From Sporomusa ovata DSM 2662 (lineage in GTDB: Bacteria > Bacillota > Negativicutes > Sporomusales > Sporomusaceae), in assembly GCF_000445445.1 (NCBI RefSeq), contig NZ_ASXP01000003.1, forward strand, positions 372,001 through 436,000: a DNA stretch of 64,000 nucleotides. The letters are read 5' to 3'. A model generated the notes under the pieces. It made no database searches and was not told the origin of the DNA. It saw nothing but the letters and a program-made list of their open reading frames with translations. The position numbers and the translations under genes were made by a program. Positions 16,681 to 26,246 of the stretch are shown here, piece after piece (within the stretch, counting starts at the first letter, position 1; the number at the start of each line of letters is the position of its first letter).

Positions 16681-17319
16681 CTACCAGTTTCCCATTAGCT
16701 TGGACATCATCCCTCGCAGGCGCCTGATTCCTTGTTTTTGCAGACGATAGATATGTGACAGGCTTACCTCCATTGTAGCCGCTAATTCTTTGGGCTGACA
16801 GTCATCAAGAAACACGCCCTGTAAGACCTGCTGCTCTTTGGCCGGCAGACGATCCATGGCCGTTTTGAGTTGCTCGACAAGATAGTTCTGCTCTGCCTGG
16901 GCAGCAACCTCCGCCTGGGCGTCAACTAACAAGTCAGCAATTGTTGTCTGGTTCGCCCCCTCGTTTAGCGGGCTGTCGATATGCAACAAGCTGCCGTCTT
17001 CGCCTTTCAGGTGATTAATAATCCGGCCCTTGATGCGATGCACAGCAAACAGGCTAAAAGCGACCCCCCTGGTATGGTCATATTTTTCAACAGCTTCAAT
17101 GAGTCCCACTGTCCCTTCCTGAATACTATCCAGCATAGCCGGCTCAGGCAGACGCCAGCGCATGGCTGTTTTAAAAACCAGGGGCTGATAGCTTTCGATA
17201 AGGCGGCGGCGACTTTCCAGACTGCCGTCCACCTTATAACTCTGCCATAAGCTCTGTTCTTCTTCCGGTAACAAGGTTCGGATATTTTTTAGTTCGGCCA
17301 AATACTGACTGAGAATCAT
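16681..17319 (-). CDS. Sigma-70 family sigma factor (FliA/SigB-like group, non-ECF)
   Basis: A 212-residue sigma factor. Region 2 spans about 35-110 (RRRLIESYQPLVFKTAM, then DSIQEGTVGLIEAVEKYD and FSLFAVHRIKGRI), with a short region 3, and region 4 about 155-210 (LPAKEQQVL and the helix-turn-helix MEVSLSHIYRLQKQGIRRLR). It lacks region 1 and is longer than the ECF type. Its location between tamB (14 bases upstream) and the single-pass protein and bamA suggests control of envelope genes; that is inference. It is not a typical sporulation sigma by context. I chose the ATG at 17319 because AAGGGTGG lies 5 bases upstream. Confidence 0.85.
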   Translation of the reverse strand: MILSQYLAELKNIRTLLPEEEQSLWQSYKVDGSLESRRRLIESYQPLVFKTAMRWRLPEPAMLDSIQEGTVGLIEAVEKYDHTRGVAFSLFAVHRIKGRIINHLKGEDGSLLHIDSPLNEGANQTTIADLLVDAQAEVAAQAEQNYLVEQLKTAMDRLPAKEQQVLQGVFLDDCQPKELAATMEVSLSHIYRLQKQGIRRLRGMMSKLMGNW

Positions 17320-17333
17320 TGTATCCACCCTTT

Positions 17334-20300
17334 TTAGAAATTAGTTCTTGTCTCGATTATGAATAGTCCATTATTCGTTCCCCCAAAGGTTCCTCCGACA
17401 GAAAGACGCTTGTTCAAATCATAACGCAGACTTACACTATTTTTTTGCTGATCAAGATCCATGGTATAGCTTAGTAGCAATTTATCTGTTAGATATTTGC
17501 CTATTTCCAGATTGTATCCCTGGAAACTGCTATCACTATTATCTTGACTTTCCCGACTACTATAGGTATCAAATATTGATGATTTTGCCAGCCGAAACTC
17601 ATCAACCCCCAAAGCATTTTGCATGGAATTCTCTATCTCGGCAATAAAACGCATCTGCAAGCCGGTATTCAGCAGGTTGACTAACTGATCATGGCCTAAC
17701 ACACTGTCATGTCTGGCCTGACTATTCGATTTAGAAAAATCACCGCCGCTGAGCGTCAATATTGACATAATTTCCTGCTGGCTCATGGCTGGGTCAGAGG
17801 TTAAAGTGAGATCCATCGCCGTAGCAGGGCCATTGATCACCAGATCAATGCGGGTTCGTTGCAGTTTGGCGTTAGCCTTTACCTTAATTATCGGTATAAT
17901 TGAATCGTATTGGGTAAATTCGGCGCTGCCACTTTCAATGTTAAAACGGTTTGTCAGGTATTTTACCGTACCGCGCCTTGCTTCTATGCGGCCGGCGGCT
18001 CGCGGCTTTTGTAATGTACCGGAAAACTTCACTTTACCCGCGGCCAGGAAATCATAGAGATAGGGATTATACATCCGGACTTTATTGCCAATCACCAGCT
18101 CGACATCCAGCCCGGTATCCCAAGCAAGCTCGCCACCTTCAGGCACTGCCGGTATATTAACGGTAGCATCTTCAATGGTCAGTTTCCCTGATAGCTGCGG
18201 TTTTCCTTTTTCACTAGTTAATGATACCACACCATCCAGCGGTCCGGCAAAGTATTTGTGTTTAATTCCCAAATGATCCAAGCTTAGTTTGAGGTTGTAA
18301 TGATCAAGCGCTAAGCCGTTTAGACGGGCAGAACCGTTTAACGCATAGGAACCGCCCCCCATTTGTCCATCAAAGTCGTTTATAGTAATTGTATCATCTT
18401 GAAACCGAATATCAACCCCTACATTTTGGATAGGTTCATTAAGGTCAGCCAATTTAATGGCGCCCTTGACTACTGTTAGCTGACCATTCAAGGTTGGCTG
18501 GGCCAATGTGCCGCCAACACTGATTTCACCGGTAGTTGGACCAGTAGCCCAGGCCACTTCTTTTGTCAGCATCGGCAGTATACTTAAATCCGCGTTATCA
18601 AGGCGCAGTTTCAGGTCCATTCTATCGGTTATATCAGCCTTGCTGCGGCCCTGGCTATTGAGGGCTTTTAACGGTACTACGCCATAGGCACTGGCTTTAT
18701 AAGGTCCGCGCGCCAAAAACAGTTGATTAACATGAATACTGCCTTGATTATAGATGAATAACCCGTAGAGATTATCAAATTCAGCGTTCGCAACACTACC
18801 GTCTTTGATCTCCAACGATACGGCTACATTGGGGTCGGCTGTTTGGCCGGTAGCCTGGGCATTAAAGCTAAATTTCCCTTTGGTCTCAACGGTTGTATCA
18901 AACAGGGCCGGTAAAATTCCGGTCTCAATATCGCGGCCACCAAATTCCATATCAATAGCCCCGTTCAGATCGGCCTGCCCTCTGGCAACAAGTATCCCAT
19001 CAACCCCTTGTTTACCCATAAATTTATTGATAGTAATAATCTGGTTAGTAAGCTCAGCATCAATGTCAATACTGTCAAGCGAATAGTTTTTGATCTGTCC
19101 CCTGGAGATGGCGCCGCGTAATAGCACGTCGGGATTGGTTATGCTGCCATTTAAGGCAATTTCTCCGTTAAGCCGGCCGCGAATACCTCGCTCCGGTATA
19201 TTGGCTATTGCCAAAATACCGGCCAATTCACCATTTTCCACCTTGAGCAAGCCGTCAATTTCTTTTGTATTTAGATCAGCGGCCCCCGCGAAAACGTAGT
19301 TGCCGGTACCCTGAGCAAAATGAAGTTCGCGGATAGTGGCGTGTCCGTCTTGATATGTTAAGTGCGAAAAAATGTTTTTAATCTCCTGACCGTTCAGCAG
19401 GACTAGCGGCGCTTCCAGTTGTCCTTCTAGTCTGGGGCTAGCCACAGTACCTGTTACTTGACCACTAATATTCACTTTGCCTATAACTGGATAAGGGTAA
19501 TTTACCCGCAGTCTGCCAAGTTTTACATTTTGGGCGTTTACAGCAAAATGTAAACTATTATCAGCTGCCACTGTCCCAGATAGTTTTATGCTGGTACCCA
19601 GTGATACTACATCCAGATTATTGACAGTAACAGCACCATCTTTACGTTCATAAGACCCTTCGGCTTTGGCAATAAGCTGACCGTACAGGCTGCCTTGTGT
19701 CAAGATAATTTTTCCTTGAAAATTTGGATTGCTCAGCGGCCCTGTCAGGCTTAGCTCATGGTCCACATTGCCTGTTACTTTAAGTTCAGGCATAATCATT
19801 CTGGCAAATGTCTCAGCCCGGGCGGCGTGAGAAATTACCGCAAGATTAAGCTCTGGCTCAGAGCCTGTCAACAAGATTTTGCCGGTAACTTCATGGCTGG
19901 CGGGGCCGTCGGTAAGGAGAACCTGATTCAAAGTTACCTGTTGGCAGTCGGCTGTAAGCTTGCCTGTGGCTGTTCCCAATACTTGTTCATTGGCCTTTAG
20001 GTTGGCAATATCGAAAGTAAGGGCGATGGCCGGGGCAGCTGTTGTACCGGTAATTTCACCGTCAAATGCCACTATTCCGGCAAAATTACTATTTTTCACA
20101 ATAGCATCATCAATATCCTGCAAGGCTATCCCCTGGCCGCTAACCTTCATTGTCAGCTGCTCTCCCTGCAGCAAGCCATTGGCGGCAACATAGCCTGTTG
20201 GCAACGCTGCATTACAGTATTCTACCGTTGTCTTGTTGCCACTGCGTTCGATGAGAGTTGACATGGTATTGTACGGTATCCCATTGATGTTCCCTGCAGC

Positions 20301-21665
20301 CAGGGTCACAGCAGCCATACCGGCCATTGATTGCCAGTCACTGCCTTGCCCGCTGACAGAGAGACTGACTTTTCCCCGCCCACTTAGTTCCAGCGGCAGC
20401 TCTTGAACAGCAGCTGCATCCAAATTTTCACCAGCAAGCTGCAATTGATAGCGGCTGCTGACAATATCGAATTCTCCCTGCCCCTGTACCTGCCCACCTA
20501 GCATACTGGCAGAAAAATTATCAAATGTAAGGATATTGCCTGCAAATCGAAGGTTTGCCTTGGCTGTTTGCAAGGAATAGTTGGCAACTGTCCCCTGCGC
20601 TGCAGTAACTTTAGCAGCCACAACCGGATCGCTCAGTGTCCCGGCAACCGTAGCTTCAAACTTAACTATCCCGGTAACCGGCAAATTTCCGTTAATGACC
20701 GTCGGATCAAAGCCAGGAGATCCTACCTTCAAATCAAACACCGGCTGGTCACCCGCTATGCCGATTTTTCCTAACACAGTCACTGGCTGACTGGCAACAA
20801 GCGCATGACTGCCTAATATGTAAACACTTTCATTAGAAAACATAACATTACCTTGCGCCTGCTCAACTGGTATACCTGCCACCTGGGCTGCCAGGTTATC
20901 CAGGCCGAATTTTCCTGCGTAACGCAAGCCTTTAGGACTTTTTACAACTGTAACCTCTACCTGTTTGAGCAAACCGGCGGTGAAATTAAGTTCTGTACCG
21001 TCAGGCACCAATGCCTGATAATTGGCTGGATTCAGTTGCTCTGCTTTGACTGTCAGCCATAGGCTGTTTTTAGAATTGTTAAGCGAGCCTTGTATTTGCA
21101 GTGGCGAGGCATTATGACTGGCGGTCAAAATTGCATCAACGGTTTGACTCCCGTCGATAGTAAACTGACCATCAATCTCATCAAAATCCCATTGGCCTTT
21201 GCGTGAACGGACTTGAATACTTGCCTGTTCTAAGACTACATTACCACTAAATTCCGGGCTGTCAGGTTTAGCTTCCTGCTTTAAGCATGCCACATTCCAG
21301 GTACCATCAGCTTCTTCTACTAATACAATTGCAGCTTGCGAAAGTGTGATTTTTTTGAGAGCATCCATGGTCGTCTGACCACGCAGCAAAGCAAGTACGT
21401 TATAGGAAACAGTGACCTGCTTGATTGCCGCCATTTCCCGGCCTTGCTTATCAAATATCGTTACATCATCTACGGTAGCTGAAGTAAGTCCTGCCGTATG
21501 CAATTGGCCAATTGTTACCTTGGTTCCCAACGAATTAGTCAACTGGGCAGCTAAAGTTCCTTCCAGTTCGGCAAAAACAGTCTGACTGTAGGTTGACCAC
21601 CAGCTAAAAACAGCCAGCCCAGCTATAAATACTATTATAAGTAAAGCAATTGCTTTGATTCGCAT
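17334..21665 (-). CDS. tamB: TamB/YtfN-like translocation and assembly protein (AsmA-like)
   Basis: A very large envelope-spanning protein of the TamB family, now thought to form a hydrophobic groove for lipid movement between the two membranes. The 1443 residues comprise an N-terminal membrane anchor (about 1-24), a long run of repeating beta-strand units (LSGTVAADNS-, LNGSARLNG- and similar), and the conserved C-terminal DUF490 end with SGSAEFTQYDSIIPII, DLTLTSDPAMSQQEIMSILT and LGVDEFRLAK. The length suits E. coli TamB (1259). No tamA is nearby; bamA lies three genes downstream. ATG at 21665 has GGAGGC upstream. It follows tolC and mlaD in the same orientation. Confidence 0.9.
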   Translation of the reverse strand: MRIKAIALLIIVFIAGLAVFSWWSTYSQTVFAELEGTLAAQLTNSLGTKVTIGQLHTAGLTSATVDDVTIFDKQGREMAAIKQVTVSYNVLALLRGQTTMDALKKITLSQAAIVLVEEADGTWNVACLKQEAKPDSPEFSGNVVLEQASIQVRSRKGQWDFDEIDGQFTIDGSQTVDAILTASHNASPLQIQGSLNNSKNSLWLTVKAEQLNPANYQALVPDGTELNFTAGLLKQVEVTVVKSPKGLRYAGKFGLDNLAAQVAGIPVEQAQGNVMFSNESVYILGSHALVASQPVTVLGKIGIAGDQPVFDLKVGSPGFDPTVINGNLPVTGIVKFEATVAGTLSDPVVAAKVTAAQGTVANYSLQTAKANLRFAGNILTFDNFSASMLGGQVQGQGEFDIVSSRYQLQLAGENLDAAAVQELPLELSGRGKVSLSVSGQGSDWQSMAGMAAVTLAAGNINGIPYNTMSTLIERSGNKTTVEYCNAALPTGYVAANGLLQGEQLTMKVSGQGIALQDIDDAIVKNSNFAGIVAFDGEITGTTAAPAIALTFDIANLKANEQVLGTATGKLTADCQQVTLNQVLLTDGPASHEVTGKILLTGSEPELNLAVISHAARAETFARMIMPELKVTGNVDHELSLTGPLSNPNFQGKIILTQGSLYGQLIAKAEGSYERKDGAVTVNNLDVVSLGTSIKLSGTVAADNSLHFAVNAQNVKLGRLRVNYPYPVIGKVNISGQVTGTVASPRLEGQLEAPLVLLNGQEIKNIFSHLTYQDGHATIRELHFAQGTGNYVFAGAADLNTKEIDGLLKVENGELAGILAIANIPERGIRGRLNGEIALNGSITNPDVLLRGAISRGQIKNYSLDSIDIDAELTNQIITINKFMGKQGVDGILVARGQADLNGAIDMEFGGRDIETGILPALFDTTVETKGKFSFNAQATGQTADPNVAVSLEIKDGSVANAEFDNLYGLFIYNQGSIHVNQLFLARGPYKASAYGVVPLKALNSQGRSKADITDRMDLKLRLDNADLSILPMLTKEVAWATGPTTGEISVGGTLAQPTLNGQLTVVKGAIKLADLNEPIQNVGVDIRFQDDTITINDFDGQMGGGSYALNGSARLNGLALDHYNLKLSLDHLGIKHKYFAGPLDGVVSLTSEKGKPQLSGKLTIEDATVNIPAVPEGGELAWDTGLDVELVIGNKVRMYNPYLYDFLAAGKVKFSGTLQKPRAAGRIEARRGTVKYLTNRFNIESGSAEFTQYDSIIPIIKVKANAKLQRTRIDLVINGPATAMDLTLTSDPAMSQQEIMSILTLSGGDFSKSNSQARHDSVLGHDQLVNLLNTGLQMRFIAEIENSMQNALGVDEFRLAKSSIFDTYSSRESQDNSDSSFQGYNLEIGKYLTDKLLLSYTMDLDQQKNSVSLRYDLNKRLSVGGTFGGTNNGLFIIETRTNF

Positions 21666-21760
21666 CTTATGCCTCCTCGGCTTGTTCGGTATTGCTTATT
21701 TCGACGGACCAATTGCTTCTTCCTTTAAAACCAGCCTGAAATTTTGCATTGATAATGTAA

Positions 21761-21802
21761 AAAAAAGGTTGTTTTGACATAATTGTCAAAACAACCTTTT
21801 TT
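21761..21802 (-). terminator. Strong hairpin terminator after tolC
   Basis: A perfect 19-bp inverted repeat (arms 21761-21779 and 21784-21802, loop TAAT) ends in A and T runs on either side, so it can act in both directions. It lies 19 bases after the tolC stop and separates mlaEFD-tolC from tamB, which therefore probably has a promoter in 21666-21760. Confidence 0.85.
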
Positions 21803-21820
21803 CAAATTCCTAAATAAAAC

Positions 21821-23176
21821 CTAGTTTACTGCTATACCCATAGCCTTATTAAGCTTCGCACGACTGGTATTATAATCGTACAGGGCTTGTACATAATCGG
21901 TCTTGGCTGAGGTTAAGGCAACCTGGGAATCAATAACGTCAAGGTTAGTGCCAACCCCGGCACTATAACGCACTTGAGCAATTTTATAGTCTTCTTCGCC
22001 CTTGACTACCGCTACTTTACTGGTCTCAATCCGCTTTTCGGCTTCCAGCATATTGAGATATGCCTGGCGGACTTCAAGCTGCACGCTGTCTTTGATTTGA
22101 CGCAGTTGTTCTGTCGCTTTCGTAAGTTCAGCCTTGGAACCTTTGACTTGCGCTCTAACTAAGCCGCCGTCAAACAGATTGTAGCTGGCATTTATGCCAA
22201 TCGACCAGGTGTTGTTTTCTGTACCTGGAAAATCACTGTCATGCCACTTTTCGGATGCCGTGGCCGCTACCGTTAATTTGTTGCCGCTTTCGGCTACTTT
22301 AATACTGGTTTTGGCAATATCGACATTGACCTGTGCCTGGGCCAGACTAGGCCGATTGGTCAAAGCAACCTTAATGCAGTCTTCCAACGTTTTATCAAAT
22401 TTTTGGTATTTCAGCTCGTCTTTAACGATAAGTTCCGTATCAAGCGGCAAACTAATAATATTATTTAAGCTGGATACCGCAAGTTCGTACGAATTTTTGG
22501 CTATAATCAGATTTTGCTCGGCATCGGCTTTTTCCACTTCTGAGCGTAATACATCAGTTTTCGCCACAGTGCCGGCATTATACTGGGCCTCTACATTCTT
22601 TAAATGTTCGGCGAGACGATCTAAGGATTCTCCGCGAAGGGTAACCAAATTACGAGTTTGCAAAATACTGTAATAACCGTTTGTAGCATCCAGTTTGATC
22701 TGCTGTTGGGCTTCGGCTATACCTAAGTCGGCGACCTTCACTGCCAACTTAGCCTTATCAATAGTGCCTTCGAGCTTACCACCGGTGTATAAAGGCAGTG
22801 TCAGGTCAATACTGTTGGCATAGAGGGTGGTTAAATAATCGGGCACAGGCACTTTATAAGGTCTATCTGTTGGAGAGTTGTAATTGTAAACATAAGCACC
22901 CGATGCCGCCGTCTTGTAACGACTAGCATTATGGGATAAACTAACAGACGGCGCTTTGCCAGCTTTGGCAACGCTTACATCCCAGTTGGCTTTTTCCAGC
23001 TCTGATTCAGAAATTTTTACAGAAGGATTACTCTTGAGTGCCATTGCAACAGCTTCATCAAGCGTCAATTCTACTGGTGCGGCAAAACCTGGCAGCGATA
23101 CCGCCATTAGCATCGTCCCTGTAAGTAAGGCTGATACCTGTTTGACCTTACGACTGGATAAGATAAATTTTACCAT
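21821..23176 (-). CDS. TolC-family outer-membrane efflux protein
   Basis: Outer-membrane channel with a periplasmic tunnel, used with tripartite pumps or type I secretion. The 451-residue protein has a signal peptide (about 1-32, ending PGFAA) and two structural repeats with the OEP helices: LTLDEAVAMALKSNPSVKIS opens the first and KTLEDCIKVALTNRPSLAQA the second, each followed by long amphipathic helices, and the conserved YSAGVGTNLDVIDSQVAL near the end. It lies between mlaD and tamB, with no pump genes nearby. In Negativicutes such TolC homologues are found in the outer-membrane cluster. ATG at 23176 has AAGGAGG upstream with a long spacing. Confidence 0.88.
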   Translation of the reverse strand: MVKFILSSRKVKQVSALLTGTMLMAVSLPGFAAPVELTLDEAVAMALKSNPSVKISESELEKANWDVSVAKAGKAPSVSLSHNASRYKTAASGAYVYNYNSPTDRPYKVPVPDYLTTLYANSIDLTLPLYTGGKLEGTIDKAKLAVKVADLGIAEAQQQIKLDATNGYYSILQTRNLVTLRGESLDRLAEHLKNVEAQYNAGTVAKTDVLRSEVEKADAEQNLIIAKNSYELAVSSLNNIISLPLDTELIVKDELKYQKFDKTLEDCIKVALTNRPSLAQAQVNVDIAKTSIKVAESGNKLTVAATASEKWHDSDFPGTENNTWSIGINASYNLFDGGLVRAQVKGSKAELTKATEQLRQIKDSVQLEVRQAYLNMLEAEKRIETSKVAVVKGEEDYKIAQVRYSAGVGTNLDVIDSQVALTSAKTDYVQALYDYNTSRAKLNKAMGIAVN

Positions 23177-23285
23177 AATCTTTATATGACCTCCTTGATG
23201 TTATCACGTGTTTCAGGTGGTGACTGTTTAGTCAAACACTTATAATTATATGTCCACCCCTTGTTGGTGTCAATGCAAACTACCG

Positions 23286-24557
23286 CTAAAATGACTGTTT
23301 TATGCCAAAATATGAAGTTCTTTCCTCCTGCTTATTAAGACTGTCGGTCTGTCCTACAAGAAAGGTGTCTGGAGCTAGCTGGTACTGAGTACGCAGTTTG
23401 ACCCGGACATCATTGGGATCATAGGCATCCAGCGACATTCGCAGTTCATTACCCAGTTTGGCATCCAAACCAACGCCGACCTTATTATCAATAATACCTA
23501 CCCGTTGGCTAACATTGGGACCACTTGTACCTAGTTGCAGATTAAATTTATTGTCTTCACCAATATCATTAACACCAATGACAGCAAAATCACCAGGTGA
23601 AGTGTTAATGGTAAAATTAGCGTTGCTTTGGTATTTGCGATTATCAGCATCATAAAGGGCTTCGATACTGGCTTCGGTTTTAATATTTGCTACCTTGCTT
23701 AGCATTTGATTAGCTTTGGCTGAAGCATCACGGGCATTTCTCAGAGTTTCCCTGAGATCCCTGGACGTTTCGGGGTCGGTTACGACTCCCTCTAAGGCAG
23801 CAGCCATCTTTTCAACCCGACTGCTGGTTTGACGAAGTGCCGCAATAGTTTCCCGCAAATCTTTGGCTGTTTGTCCATTGTTATCCACATCGGCAAGCAT
23901 GGTATCCACCCGGGAAGCCGTAGCTTTGAGACTAACAGACATATCCTTTAGGTTACTGACCATGGATGTTACGTCACCATGGCTTTCATCAGCCATCAGC
24001 GCCAAAGTAGCAGTCAGCCTAGTAAGGTTATCGGTTATATCCCTGGTATTTAGCGCCGTTTCTTTAAGTGCTGCCCTAACCTTTTCGTCACCGATAACAT
24101 CATTGAGCGCCTTAACCAGCGTTTTGATTTCAGCCAGTACCTCATTGGCTGATACCAAGAGTTCATCCATTCCCTGAGGATTTTCGCCATAAACGGTGTC
24201 GTTAGGAACTAAAAAACCTTTTACGTCCCGCTGTGGCACTACATTAATAAACTTTTCCCCCAAGAGGCCATCTGATCCGATGGTAAATTTTGAGCCGGCA
24301 GGAACCTTTACCCCAGGATTCAGCATAATATCGGCAACCACACCATCAGGCAGCACCCTTACATCAGCCACCTTGCCAACATCGACACCGGCATAGCGCA
24401 CAATGTTACCTGGCTTTAAACCGCTTACCTGCCCAAACATTGCATGCACCGGATACCCTTTGTCACCAAAACTTATACCGCTCAAATAAAAAATCATTCC
24501 GACCAGTAAGGCAAGGCCCGCCAGTGTTATGGCTCCGACTTTTGCTTCCGTATTCAT
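23286..24557 (-). CDS. mlaD: MlaD-type MCE protein with C-terminal beta-barrel-like domain
   Basis: Part of an MlaFED lipid transporter. The 423-residue protein has an N-terminal membrane helix (about 9-27), one MCE domain (about 36-110, with VRYAGVDVGKVADVRVL), a long helical region (about 130-295, containing two related DLRETIAALRQ and DLRETLRNARD segments) and a C-terminal domain (296-423) of alternating strands ending SYFGIKQSF with a terminal Phe, like an outer-membrane barrel. E. coli MlaD is only 183 residues. A single MlaD spanning from inner to outer membrane has been described in Veillonella parvula, and this architecture fits. Start ATG overlaps the mlaF stop (ATGA). Confidence 0.9.
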   Translation of the reverse strand: MNTEAKVGAITLAGLALLVGMIFYLSGISFGDKGYPVHAMFGQVSGLKPGNIVRYAGVDVGKVADVRVLPDGVVADIMLNPGVKVPAGSKFTIGSDGLLGEKFINVVPQRDVKGFLVPNDTVYGENPQGMDELLVSANEVLAEIKTLVKALNDVIGDEKVRAALKETALNTRDITDNLTRLTATLALMADESHGDVTSMVSNLKDMSVSLKATASRVDTMLADVDNNGQTAKDLRETIAALRQTSSRVEKMAAALEGVVTDPETSRDLRETLRNARDASAKANQMLSKVANIKTEASIEALYDADNRKYQSNANFTINTSPGDFAVIGVNDIGEDNKFNLQLGTSGPNVSQRVGIIDNKVGVGLDAKLGNELRMSLDAYDPNDVRVKLRTQYQLAPDTFLVGQTDSLNKQEERTSYFGIKQSF

Positions 24558-25306
24558 ACTCTGGACCTCCCTTTACTTTCTGCAGATCCTCCCTGGATAA
24601 ATTTGACCATAATCGGATTTTCGGATTGTTTAATTTTCTCTGGTGTGCCAGTTTCGATAATACTGCCGCCATAAATCATGGCGATTCGGTCGGCAATACT
24701 GAAAACGCTCGACATATCGTGAGTAACAACAACCGAAGTGGCGTCAATCATCCGTCTGGTACTAACAATCAGCCTGTTAATAGTATTTGACATAATAGGA
24801 TCAAGGCCGGCTGTAGGCTCATCATACAACACAATGTGCGGATCAATCGCAATCGCCCGGGCCAGGCTGACCCGCTTTTTCATCCCGCCAGACAGTTCAT
24901 TGGGCATTGCAGTTTCCTGCCCCCGCAGACCAACCATTCGTAACTTACGCCGCACGGTTCGTGCAATTTCTTCTTCCGGCATATCGGTATGCTGTCGTAA
25001 GCCAAATGCCACATTTTCCCCTACTGACATGGAGTCAAACAAGGCAGAATACTGAAAAACCATACCCATCTCCAGCCTAATCTTGTTAAGCTCATCTTCT
25101 GTCATAGTAGTAATTTCCCGGCCATTAACCCAAATCTCCCCGCTAGTGGGTTTCAATAAACCGATAATTAATCTGAGCAGGGTGCTTTTACCCGAGCCAC
25201 TTGGCCCAATAATGACCATTATTTCCCCCTGTTCAATTGTCAGGTTAATGTCTTTGAGGACTTGTTTTCCGCGGAAATTCATATTGACATTAACTAGCTT
25301 GATCAT
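24554..25306 (-). CDS. mlaF: MlaF-type ABC ATPase of the lipid transporter
   Basis: Drives MlaE/MlaD phospholipid transport at the inner membrane. The 250-residue ABC protein has Walker A GPSGSGKST at residues 34-42, the signature LSGGMKKR, Walker B HIVLYDEPTAGLDP and the switch His in VVVTHDMSSV, with the family-typical IMSNTINRLI after Walker B. I chose the ATG at 25306 (GTGGGG upstream) over a start four codons earlier. It overlaps mlaD by 4 bases and follows mlaE after 21 bases, so the three are translated as a unit. Confidence 0.93.
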   Translation of the reverse strand: MIKLVNVNMNFRGKQVLKDINLTIEQGEIMVIIGPSGSGKSTLLRLIIGLLKPTSGEIWVNGREITTMTEDELNKIRLEMGMVFQYSALFDSMSVGENVAFGLRQHTDMPEEEIARTVRRKLRMVGLRGQETAMPNELSGGMKKRVSLARAIAIDPHIVLYDEPTAGLDPIMSNTINRLIVSTRRMIDATSVVVTHDMSSVFSIADRIAMIYGGSIIETGTPEKIKQSENPIMVKFIQGGSAESKGRSRV

Positions 25307-25327
25307 GGTTGACCCCACATTTCTACA

Positions 25328-26098
25328 TTAACGATATAGCGCTACTGATAAAAAATAGTTACTAATAAAAATTAGAATTATCGACAAGACCACTGAACCT
25401 GTCGTTGCCTGTCCTACCCCTTCAGCACCTTGCGCAGTGGTTAATCCTTTATGACAGCCGATAATGGCAATAATAGACCCGAACACCATGGCTTTAATCA
25501 TTCCGCCAATAATATCGTGCGGCACAGCAAATACCTTAATCGAATTAAAAAAAGTAAATGGCGTAATGTCGGCATAGGAGGTAGCAATCAGATAACTGCC
25601 TATAATACCAATACCGTCAGCAAAAATGACCAATATGGGCAACATGGCCATACAGGCAAGCAACCGGGGAACTACCAGATAGGCAACAGGACTTATCGCC
25701 ATAACCCGCAGGGCATCAATTTGCTCGGTTACCTTCATTGAGCCAATCTCAGCAGTAATGGCCGCCCCTACCCGCCCGGCAAATACTACTCCGGCCAATA
25801 CTGGCGATAATTCACGTCCCATAGCCACCGCTACCAACCCGCCGACTGACGACTGGGCCCCATATTTTACAAATTCATGGGCAGTCTGTACTGTCATGAC
25901 CATGCCGGTAAATAACATAGTCAGCAGCACGATTGGCAGCGAGTCAGCCCCCAAATGTGCCATTTGCCGCAGCAGCAGCCTGCTATTTATGCGGCGTAAA
26001 TGATAGACAGTCTGACCAAACAAAATCAAGACTTCTCCTATATTTTCTAAAATGCCAATAACCATCCTACCGGTACGGGCGAAAAATTCGATAAACAT
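25328..26098 (-). CDS. mlaE: MlaE-type ABC permease of the lipid transporter
   Basis: Inner-membrane permease of the MlaFEDB-type complex. The 256-residue protein has the amphipathic N-terminal helix, five membrane helices and the family motifs GMVMTVQTAHEF, LSPVLAGVVFAGRVGAAITAE and GSMKVTEQIDALRVMA. Length matches E. coli MlaE (260). It opens the run mlaE-mlaF-mlaD-tolC; mlaB and mlaC equivalents are absent here, as expected for diderm Firmicutes with the long MlaD. ATG at 26098 has AAGGAG upstream. Confidence 0.93.
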   Translation of the reverse strand: MFIEFFARTGRMVIGILENIGEVLILFGQTVYHLRRINSRLLLRQMAHLGADSLPIVLLTMLFTGMVMTVQTAHEFVKYGAQSSVGGLVAVAMGRELSPVLAGVVFAGRVGAAITAEIGSMKVTEQIDALRVMAISPVAYLVVPRLLACMAMLPILVIFADGIGIIGSYLIATSYADITPFTFFNSIKVFAVPHDIIGGMIKAMVFGSIIAIIGCHKGLTTAQGAEGVGQATTGSVVLSIILIFISNYFLSVALYR

Positions 26099-26246
26099 AA
26101 CCAGGCTCCTTACCCTGTATTAGGTTCAGATTGTGTTTATAAATATTCAATATTTATTTGTAATTCCCTGCTGCTTTCCTGTTAAATTAAATTTTCAAAC
26201 AGTACGGTTTTAATAAAAAACGCTATCACGCCCTTAAGGAGGCTCT

